A program made the position numbers and the translations under genes. Below are positions 7,936 to 13,064 of a stretch of 13,830 nucleotides of DNA, in pieces; positions within the stretch are counted from its first letter, which is position 1; each line of letters begins with the position of its first letter. Below the pieces are notes generated by a model that was not told the DNA's origin, did no database searches, and worked only from the letters and a program-made list of their open reading frames with translations. This DNA is from CAZTJA01 sp964613745 (GTDB lineage: Bacteria; Desulfobacterota; Desulfomonilia; Desulfomonilales; Desulfomonilaceae): the NCBI GenBank assembly GCA_964613745.1, contig CAZTJA010000086.1, positions 1 through 13,830 on the forward strand, read 5' to 3'.

Positions 7936-8475
7936 ATGCTCATAGAATCATATGATCTTGAAATCGAGGTATCTAAACACAGCGTTGAAGAATTCGAATA
8001 TGAAGCCATAGCCCACCTCAACTCTGATATTACTCCAGTGCTCCCCTATCTGAACGCTTACTTGCGAAATGCTACTTACTTGCCGGACATCCCAGCTTTG
8101 TCATGGAGGCAGGGTGAAAACAAAATCGGATTCTGGCCTGATCGCATAGCTGCAGATCACCTGAAATCGAGGGATTCGGCGGAGCACCTCCTGCGCGATT
8201 TGGTTGGGCTGGTGAATAGTATTTGGGATAAACGCGACGAGATAACCCCGGACAGTTCTACAAGAGAAAAACTTCAGCCGCTGGAAATATTTCGGAAACT
8301 TCCGAGAACCAACTGTAAATTGTGTGGGGAGGACACGTGCTTCAACTTTGCCTTGAAGATAGCAGCAGGTCAATTAACTCTCAATTCGTGCAGTCCTTTG
8401 TTCTCTGATGATGCTTATCAATCCAACAAGTCCCTCTTGGAAGAAATGGTTTCAACTCGCCAGACGCTATTATAG
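7936..8475 (+). CDS. 4Fe-4S protein (ACDS-gamma-type cluster domain, PF04060-like)
   Basis: This is a 179-residue soluble protein. The C-terminal motif C127-x2-C130-x4-C135-x16-C152, in the context LPRTNCKLCGEDTCFNFALK, is the 4Fe-4S signature (PF04060-like) of the CODH/acetyl-CoA synthase gamma subunit, RnfB and related proteins. The N-terminal 100 residues (DITPVLPYLNAYLRNA, LSWRQGENKIGFWPDRIA, LVGLVNSIWDKRDEI) resemble a domain that I recall preceding this cluster in stand-alone proteins of anaerobes. It is not a corrinoid-binding or catalytic domain that I can name. The start ATG has GGAG at 7926-7929. The gene follows the kinase stop by 18 nt and is almost certainly co-transcribed, suggesting a redox or cofactor role tied to the signalling pathway. 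It could also be a corrinoid-protein accessory. The function is unassigned. Confidence 0.8.
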   Translation: MLIESYDLEIEVSKHSVEEFEYEAIAHLNSDITPVLPYLNAYLRNATYLPDIPALSWRQGENKIGFWPDRIAADHLKSRDSAEHLLRDLVGLVNSIWDKRDEITPDSSTREKLQPLEIFRKLPRTNCKLCGEDTCFNFALKIAAGQLTLNSCSPLFSDDAYQSNKSLLEEMVSTRQTLL

Positions 8476-8505
8476 GGGGCAGATTTGTTCCAGTCTGAAA
8501 AATTT

Positions 8506-8536
8506 GAAGCCCCTACATGTTATTGCTCGGGGCTTC
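8506..8536. terminator. Bidirectional intrinsic terminator
   Basis: GAAGCCCC at 8506-8513 pairs perfectly with GGGGCTTC at 8529-8536 around a 15-nt loop. On the plus strand it is followed by a T-rich CATCTTTCGTTT. On the minus strand it is followed by AAATTTTT. It lies between two convergent genes, 30 nt after the 4Fe-4S gene stop and 23 nt beyond the stop of the small minus-strand gene, so it can end both transcripts. Confidence 0.75.
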
Positions 8537-8559
8537 CATCTTTCGTTTATTAGAAATGT

Positions 8560-8889
8560 TTAGTCCATGAGTTCCATCAGCTTTCCACAGCATGGTGGAA
8601 TGCGATCACCTTTCTTCAACATAACGTATTTGTTGCAAGTCTGGCAGTAACATCGACAATCCTGGTCGACTCTAACTTCCGGATAGCTGGAATCGGCTTT
8701 TGAATCAAGTCCCTCAATTGCAAATCTTGCAAATGCATTTTTCTGAGGTATGAATTCTCCCACAGGAACTAACTTTTTGTTGAAGCGAGCACAATCTACT
8801 ACTAATCTCCATAGTGCTTGCAGATTTGCCTGTTCATTTGAGTTTTCCGGCGTAAACTCGACTAGATTTTTGTCGATGTCTATTTTCAT
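8560..8889 (-). CDS. Small desulforedoxin-like metal-ribbon protein
   Basis: This is a 109-residue cytosolic protein. The N-terminal part (NLVEFTPENSNEQANLQALW, then KLVPVGEFIP) is not a domain I can name. The C-terminal 35 residues carry six cysteines: C78, C80, C82, C85, C100 and C101. C82-x2-C85 with C100-C101 followed by G-K-x-M matches the CxxC...CCGxxM spacing of desulforedoxin-type iron sites. A zinc ribbon is equally possible. C78 and C80 are additional. GGAGG at 8900-8904 is a strong ribosome site 10 nt before the ATG. The gene is monocistronic, convergent with the kinase/4Fe-4S operon and shares its terminator. A perfect dyad sits 28 bp upstream of the start and may be its operator. 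A redox or metal role is inferred from the cysteines only. Confidence 0.7.
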   Translation of the reverse strand: MKIDIDKNLVEFTPENSNEQANLQALWRLVVDCARFNKKLVPVGEFIPQKNAFARFAIEGLDSKADSSYPEVRVDQDCRCYCQTCNKYVMLKKGDRIPPCCGKLMELMD

Positions 8890-8917
8890 CTGATACCTAC
8901 CTCCATTTCTCCTATCA

Positions 8918-8932
8918 TGAGGTTACACCTCA
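8918..8932. promoter_or_regulatory. Operator-like dyad TGAGGT-TAC-ACCTCA
   Basis: A perfect 6-bp inverted repeat with a 3-bp centre lies just upstream of the ribosome site of the small ribbon-protein gene on the minus strand. It is too short-armed and lacks a T-tract for a terminator. Its position fits a repressor operator, but no regulator is identified. Confidence 0.4.
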
Positions 8933-9044
8933 ATTCTTATTCCGTGATTTACGATACTGTGCTGAAAGATTTGTAATTGTGAGTCTCTGATAAACAGAGA
9001 TGCAGCTGTATTTTCGACGATTCACGCTAATATGAGGATTTTTA

Positions 9045-9071
9045 CGGATTCAGCTCTTTTTCCTGAATCCG
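9045..9071. repeat. Perfect 9-bp inverted repeat, 9-nt loop
   Basis: CGGATTCAG at 9045-9053 pairs with CTGAATCCG at 9063-9071. There is no T-tract on either strand, so it is not an ordinary intrinsic terminator. It lies upstream of the plus-strand promoter and so is outside that transcript. A protein-binding dyad, or a leader hairpin of the minus-strand gene, are the remaining options. Confidence 0.5.
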
Positions 9072-9126
9072 GTGTGGCTCCGGGGTTGTTCGCGGGGAAA
9101 CCAGCTCAAATAGTTTCGTTGAATCG

Positions 9127-9155
9127 TTGAAATGGTTCAATGTGACGGGTATGAT
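9127..9155 (+). promoter_or_regulatory. Sigma-70-type promoter of the TIM-barrel pair
   Basis: TTGAAA at 9127-9132, a 17-bp spacer and TATGAT at 9150-9155, each box one mismatch from consensus. Transcription would start near 9162, about 25 nt before the ATG. The -35 box is the second copy of the tandem direct repeat TCGTTGAA (9116-9123, 9124-9131). It is also the left arm of TTGAA-ATGG-TTCAA (9127-9140), so a regulator bound there would block or modulate polymerase. Confidence 0.65.
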
Positions 9156-9186
9156 CTCTGTGTATGTATCTTAATTGGAAGAGTAC

Positions 9187-10026
9187 ATGAAACTCTCGTT
9201 TTCAACAAACGCTTTCGTAGAATACTCGATTTCTGAAGCAGTGAGTTTGATAGCACAGGCGGGTTACGAAGGCACTGAACTGTTGGCCGACAAGCCTCAT
9301 TTATTTGCGGATTCAATCACGCATCAACAGTTGGAAGAGCTTTCACATCGTTTAAAAGCAGTGAACCTAAAGGTTGCAAACATCAACGCCAATACTGCTT
9401 CTGGTTTCTATGTGGGACAATTCTTTGAGCCCATATTCGAACCTTCGCTTGCTCATCCACATCATGAATTGAGAAAATGGCGCGTAGATTACACGCAGAA
9501 ATGCATCGAAATGGCCGCTTACTTCAAATGTGATACGATCAGCATAACTTCAGGAAAGCCCATTCCGGGAATTCTGCCGAAGGACTCGCTCGCTCTGTTT
9601 GAAAATTCTTTGGAACACCTGATCAAGTTTGCTCAGGAACGTAATGTTAGAATCGGGATTGAATATGAACCCGGAATGCTCATAGAGAATTGCAATGAAC
9701 TGGCGAACCTGATTGAAAAAATGAATTCCGATTACCTTGGTGCAAATCTTGATTTTGGGCACAGTTACGTGTTGGGTGAAGATCCCAAACAGGTGATCCG
9801 CTTACTCGGAAATCACATTTTCCATATCCATATAGAGGATATTCAGGACCGCAAGCACTATCACTTGATACCCGGAAGAGGCGACATCAATTTCGCTGAA
9901 TTATTTGAATTACTGCATGACCGGAACTACAACGGTTATGTAACAGTTGAGCTCTACACCTATCCGCACATGCCTTATGAAGCTGCAATTGAGTCAATTA
10001 GGTTCCTCCGAAAACTATCACAATAA
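9187..10026 (+). CDS. Xylose-isomerase-like TIM-barrel sugar isomerase/epimerase (copy 1)
   Basis: This 279-residue member of the AP-endonuclease-2/xylose-isomerase-like superfamily is predicted to be a divalent-metal sugar or sugar-acid isomerase/epimerase in the cytosol. The barrel starts at once with KLSFSTNAF. Probable metal ligands are E161 (IEYEPG), D189 with H192 (LDFGHS), H215 (FHIHIED) and E255 (VTVELYTY). All are present, so the protein is likely catalytic. The ATG at 9187 was chosen over an in-frame TTG at 9175: GGAAG at 9177-9181 is a good ribosome site 5 nt before it, and the start then matches the downstream paralogue. It is followed after 14 nt by that paralogue. The substrate cannot be read from the sequence. 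Confidence 0.85.
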   Translation: MKLSFSTNAFVEYSISEAVSLIAQAGYEGTELLADKPHLFADSITHQQLEELSHRLKAVNLKVANINANTASGFYVGQFFEPIFEPSLAHPHHELRKWRVDYTQKCIEMAAYFKCDTISITSGKPIPGILPKDSLALFENSLEHLIKFAQERNVRIGIEYEPGMLIENCNELANLIEKMNSDYLGANLDFGHSYVLGEDPKQVIRLLGNHIFHIHIEDIQDRKHYHLIPGRGDINFAELFELLHDRNYNGYVTVELYTYPHMPYEAAIESIRFLRKLSQ

Positions 10027-10040
10027 TTTAGGATCTGCTC

Positions 10041-10877
10041 ATGAAGTTCGCATTTAGTTCCAACGCGTTTAGGCGTTTCAAGTTTAACGACGCCGTTAAA
10101 ATAATTTATCAGGCCGGATATCATGGAATAGAGGTGATGGCCGACATCCCCCACGCTTTTCCGGGGCATCTAACCCGGCACAATATTACAGAAATGAGGC
10201 AACTGATTCGTGATCACCAACTGATCGTTTCAAATGTGAATGCATTCATGCATCATGCTGACGGAAACACCTATCACCCTTCTTGGATAGAAACAGACCC
10301 TGCATTGCGAAGAAAGAGGATCGACTACACTCTGGCTTGTTTAGATCTTGCAGCTGAACTTGGGGCAAGGAACATTTCCACTGAACCTGGTGGATTTCTT
10401 GAAGGTATGACTCGAGAAGAAGGAGTCAAAGTTTTTGTTGAAGGGCTGATGTCGGTATCAGATGCGGCCAAAGAGATTGGATTGAAAATTTTGATAGAAC
10501 CGGAACCGGGTCTACTCATTGAAAATAGCCATCAATTCCTAGAACTCATGCAGTTGCTCGACGTGGAAGTCTTCGGCTTGAATTTTGACATTGGGCATTT
10601 CTTTTGCGTCGGTGAAGACCCTAAGAAGTTGGTATCGAACTTACGAACGTACACGCATCATTATCATCTTGAGGACATCGCATCGTCAAGAGAACACTAC
10701 CATTTGCTGCCGGGCCAAGGCGTCATCGATTTGTCCGGAGTTCTTGATGAGATCAGTTTTTCCGGCTTTGACGGATTTGTGACGGTAGAACTCTACACAT
10801 ATGAACATGATCCAGAGGGCGCAGCTCGTTCTGCACTGGAATATCTCAAGGGACTGAGACCTGAACTTTTTCCGTGA
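10041..10877 (+). CDS. Xylose-isomerase-like TIM-barrel sugar isomerase/epimerase (copy 2)
   Basis: This 278-residue paralogue of the preceding gene aligns over its whole length: KFAFSSNAF, QAGYHGIEVMAD, PEPGLLIEN, GEDPK, LEDIASSREHYHLLPG and GFVTVELYTY. Probable metal ligands are E155, D183, H186, H209 and E250, all conserved. The two copies differ most after the third strand (residues about 66-95). Copy 1 has a Pro/His-rich loop there and copy 2 has HHADGNTYHPSW. The two therefore probably act on different substrates or on successive steps. AGGA at 10030-10033 serves as the ribosome site, and the 14-nt gap implies one mRNA. No clear terminator follows. The family is secure and the substrate unknown. 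Confidence 0.85.
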   Translation: MKFAFSSNAFRRFKFNDAVKIIYQAGYHGIEVMADIPHAFPGHLTRHNITEMRQLIRDHQLIVSNVNAFMHHADGNTYHPSWIETDPALRRKRIDYTLACLDLAAELGARNISTEPGGFLEGMTREEGVKVFVEGLMSVSDAAKEIGLKILIEPEPGLLIENSHQFLELMQLLDVEVFGLNFDIGHFFCVGEDPKKLVSNLRTYTHHYHLEDIASSREHYHLLPGQGVIDLSGVLDEISFSGFDGFVTVELYTYEHDPEGAARSALEYLKGLRPELFP

Positions 10878-10942
10878 CAAGACCCCGATGCAACACGAGA
10901 CGTATGACTGTATGTGACTTCAAATGATCAGATTTTAAGCCC

Positions 10943-10971
10943 TTGAAAACTGCACAAGTATTTTGTATTAT
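10943..10971 (+). promoter_or_regulatory. Sigma-70-type promoter of the sigma-54 activator gene
   Basis: TTGAAA at 10943-10948 and TATTAT at 10966-10971 are spaced by 17 bp, with one mismatch in each box. The predicted start near 10978 leaves a leader of about 110 nt containing the direct repeats and palindrome at 11035-11077. Confidence 0.6.
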
Positions 10972-11034
10972 TCCATGATATAGTTGATGGTCTATTGAAT
11001 GACCACTTCGTATTGTCAAATTTCCGCTTAAAGG

Positions 11035-11077
11035 CAAAGTGATCGTCCGGCCGTTCAGCTGACGGCCAAAGTGATCG
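11035..11077. repeat. Direct repeats CAAAGTGATCG flanking a palindrome
   Basis: CAAAGTGATCG occurs at 11035-11045 and again at 11067-11077, a 32-bp period that equals about three helical turns. Between them GGCCGT (11049-11054) pairs with ACGGCC (11062-11067) around TCAGCTG. The block is clearly more GC-rich than its surroundings. It lies just before the ribosome site of the sigma-54 activator. Either it is a downstream operator for autoregulation, or it is a relic of an insertion-sequence end. Confidence 0.55.
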
Positions 11078-11087
11078 GGGGGCTTAA

Positions 11088-12623
11088 GTGTCAGATTGCG
11101 GAAAAACTAAAGCAGAACTGCTGGCAGAACTAGCTTCTGCAAAAAAAGCCTTAGAATTTCTCAAGCGACGATTCAATCTCACCTCCATAGAAAACCACAA
11201 ATCCCCAGCTGAATCTTTTGACGAACCGTGTTTTCAAGACTGTTCATCTGATCAAGGCTTGATTGCCCCAGAAAATACGAGAATTGCACTTGAGTTGAGC
11301 GAAATGCGATTCCGCAATTTGTTTGAGAGCACTCAGGACCTGATGTTTATAAAAGATTCAAATCTCTGTTATACGGAAATCAATTCTGCAATGCTCAGGA
11401 GATTCGGTTTCGCCAAAGCCGGGGTCATCAATAGGACCGATGCCGACCTATTCGGGATGGACTGTTATGCCCGAACCTTGAAGCTTGAACGAAAAGTTTT
11501 GTCTGATCAAGTTGTAGAAAACGAGCAAACCCTAAGATTCTGCGGACACAACTATATTTTTAATTTCCTTAGATTTCCAATGAGAAATGTGGCGGGAAAC
11601 GTGACGGGATTGTACGGAATAGCCCGTGATCTGACTGAGCGAGTACATCGAAAGAAGCTCATTTCGATAGTTCCAAGCCATTACCCATCTCAGGCTATGA
11701 ATGAGGCTCTTAACCAAACGCAGTTGGCGGCATCAAGTGAGAGTTTGGTACTTTTCTTGGGAGAGAGCGGTTCCGGCAAGGATTTCATGGCCAGATATCT
11801 CCATGAACATTCGGCTCGTGCGAATGGACCCTTCTTCTCAATTAATTGCGCGGCTCTTCCTGAAGATCTAGTGGAATCCGAGCTCTTCGGACACGAACGT
11901 GGAGCTTTTACGGGAGCAGGTGTCCGCAAAAGAGGTTTGGTGGAATTGGCTGAGGGAGGCACTTTATTATTAAACGAGATCGGTGAACTCCCCGCAAGAT
12001 TACAAGCAAAGTTGCTTTCTTTTCTGGACACACAAAGCTTCATTCGTGTTGGTGGAGAGAAAGAGATATTCGTTGATTGCAGAATTGTTGCCGCCACAAA
12101 CAGGGATTTACAAAAAGAATTTGAAATGGGCAATTTTAGACAAGATCTCTTTTACCGCTTAAATGTATTTTCAATTACAGTTCCGCCGTTGCGTGACCGT
12201 TTGGATGATTTGGAATTGCTCGTCCATGAGCTCTATGATGCAATCTGTACCAAAATGGCATGCACCTGCCTACCTCAAGTTGAACATCAATTTATTGAAC
12301 GACTGAAAGACTATAGTTGGCCCGGTAACATCCGGGAATTAAGAAACGTGCTGGAACGAGCTCTAATCCTCTCCCCAGATTATTTTATGTCAGCGGATCT
12401 CATCGATAATGCTCTTAATCTCGGAACTACAATACCGATAAAACCGGGATCTTCTAATGATAACGGCATTCCTTATAATGAAGCCGTGGCAAACCTGAAG
12501 AAAAAACTGATCCTAAATGCGCTGGAGAAAAGTTCAGGCAACATTAAAAGGGCCTCTGAAATTCTCCAAGTCACGAGAGACTCACTTATTCATCAAATGA
12601 AATCGGTTGGATTGAGGAAGTGA
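11088..12623 (+). CDS. PAS-domain sigma-54-dependent transcriptional activator (NtrC/PspF type)
   Basis: This 511-residue enhancer-binding protein has an N-terminal helical or coiled segment (AELLAELASAKKALEFLKRR), then a PAS sensor domain at about 68-190. The AAA+ sigma-54 interaction domain (about 205-430) has Walker A G225-E-S-G-S-G-K231-D, the sigma-54 contact loop G272-A-F-T-G-A277, Walker B LLLN296-E297, and arginine-finger region FYRLN...PPLRDR. A Fis-type HTH ends the protein (about 470-511, IKRASEILQVTRDSLIHQMK). There is no receiver domain, so regulation is presumably through the PAS domain or by relay from elsewhere. The Walker B aspartate is Asn, which is unusual. The GTG start at 11088 follows GGGGGG at 11077-11082 with a 5-nt spacer. 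A sigma-54 promoter about 200 bp downstream of its stop is the obvious target candidate. Confidence 0.92.
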   Translation: MSDCGKTKAELLAELASAKKALEFLKRRFNLTSIENHKSPAESFDEPCFQDCSSDQGLIAPENTRIALELSEMRFRNLFESTQDLMFIKDSNLCYTEINSAMLRRFGFAKAGVINRTDADLFGMDCYARTLKLERKVLSDQVVENEQTLRFCGHNYIFNFLRFPMRNVAGNVTGLYGIARDLTERVHRKKLISIVPSHYPSQAMNEALNQTQLAASSESLVLFLGESGSGKDFMARYLHEHSARANGPFFSINCAALPEDLVESELFGHERGAFTGAGVRKRGLVELAEGGTLLLNEIGELPARLQAKLLSFLDTQSFIRVGGEKEIFVDCRIVAATNRDLQKEFEMGNFRQDLFYRLNVFSITVPPLRDRLDDLELLVHELYDAICTKMACTCLPQVEHQFIERLKDYSWPGNIRELRNVLERALILSPDYFMSADLIDNALNLGTTIPIKPGSSNDNGIPYNEAVANLKKKLILNALEKSSGNIKRASEILQVTRDSLIHQMKSVGLRK

Positions 12624-12761
12624 ATTCACACCCACATCGGATCAGTGATTTCAACCCACACTTTTGTCCATGATTACAGCATCTATACAGATAAGCGTCA
12701 CATGCCATGTTATTTTCACCTGTCCCAAGGGGTTGTGTTAATACAATCCTATCAGTCAACT

Positions 12762-12782
12762 CGAAGCAATCATTTTGCTTCG
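12762..12782. promoter_or_regulatory. Candidate upstream activator site (inverted repeat)
   Basis: CGAAGCAA at 12762-12769 and TTGCTTCG at 12775-12782 form a perfect 8-bp inverted repeat with a 5-bp centre. It is centred about 50 bp upstream of the -24 element, roughly position -75. That is a typical distance for an enhancer-binding protein site, so it is a candidate target for the adjacent Fis-type HTH activator. Confidence 0.5.
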
Positions 12783-12821
12783 TAAAATCAACCACTTCTG
12801 ACTGCTACTTTTGAGTCCGTA

Positions 12822-12838
12822 TGGCACGGAAAATGCTT
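12822..12838 (+). promoter_or_regulatory. Sigma-54 (RpoN) promoter
   Basis: TGGCACGGAAAATGCTT matches the -24/-12 consensus TGGCACG-N4-TTGCW with a single mismatch (A for the first T of TTGC). GG (12823-12824) and GC (12835-12836) have the required 10-bp spacing. Transcription would start near 12848, giving a leader of about 215 nt before the TPR gene. Confidence 0.85.
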
Positions 12839-12917
12839 ACATGAAAATTATATTGACTGATCATCTTGCTTGCGAAAGGAGAACCAAAGCATCAACATGA
12901 GACATTCGTTAGAACCA

Positions 12918-12945
12918 TCACTGTTTTAGGTGGAGACAACAGTGA
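12918..12945 (+). promoter_or_regulatory. Leader hairpin with Shine-Dalgarno-like loop
   Basis: TCACTGTT at 12918-12925 pairs with AACAGTGA at 12938-12945 around the 12-nt loop TTAGGTGGAGAC. The loop displays AGGTGGAG, and the 3' arm holds a GTG at 12942 that opens a 14-codon frame ending at 12986. The arrangement could sequester a start codon or present GGA to a CsrA-type protein. Neither is shown by the sequence alone. Confidence 0.45.
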
Positions 12946-13025
12946 CGAATCGACAGATCGGAATCAATCGTCTTGTCGGATTTTAGACATTTCCAAACCT
13001 GCACCGGGGCCTAGCGCCTAAAGAT

Positions 13026-13037
13026 TGAACCGGTTCA
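13026..13037. repeat. Perfect 12-bp palindrome TGAACCGGTTCA
   Basis: An uninterrupted palindrome lies 27 bp before the start codon of the TPR gene and just upstream of its poly-G ribosome site. It could bind a dimeric protein. With no loop it is a poor RNA hairpin. Confidence 0.4.
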
Positions 13038-13064
13038 CAAAGACATTCTCAAGGGGGGGATACC

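Larger units (their letters stand above)
8890..9186. other. Divergent intergenic region with several dyads
   Basis: Nearly 300 bp lie between the minus-strand ribbon-protein gene and the plus-strand TIM-barrel pair, with no convincing ORF. The region contains the dyad at 8918-8932. A second 6-bp inverted repeat, TCTCTG-ATAAA-CAGAGA, spans 8984-9000. A perfect 9-bp stem (9045-9053 with 9063-9071, 9-nt loop) follows, then tandem 8-bp direct repeats at 9116-9131, then a sigma-70 promoter. No clear promoter was found for the minus-strand gene. Confidence 0.6.
12624..13064. other. Long regulatory intergenic region upstream of the TPR gene
   Basis: About 440 bp carry no normal gene. In order they hold a near-palindrome TTGTGTTAATACAA (12733-12746), an 8-bp-arm inverted repeat (12762-12782) and a sigma-54 promoter (12822-12838). 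The predicted leader follows, with a hairpin (12918-12945), mini-ORFs starting at 12897 and 12942, and a 12-bp palindrome (13026-13037). No intrinsic terminator for the upstream activator gene was seen. Confidence 0.6.

Noticed and set aside
9075..9090. Possible sigma-54 promoter TGGCTCCGGGGTTGTT before the TIM-barrel genes
   Set aside because: The -24 part lacks the A of TGGCAC and the -12 element reads GT instead of GC; a far better sigma-70 promoter lies 50 bp downstream.
9175..9186. TTG at 9175 as the start of TIM-barrel copy 1
   Set aside because: The ATG at 9187 has GGAAG at proper spacing and gives an N-terminus matching the paralogue; the TTG would lie over that ribosome site.
11690..12133. 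147-residue minus-strand ORF
   Set aside because: It lies opposite the conserved AAA+ core of the sigma-54 activator and is a codon-bias shadow.
12897..12929. 10-codon ATG ORF in the TPR leader as a real gene
   Set aside because: The GGAG at 12878-12881 is about 15 nt from the ATG, too far, and the peptide has no feature of note.
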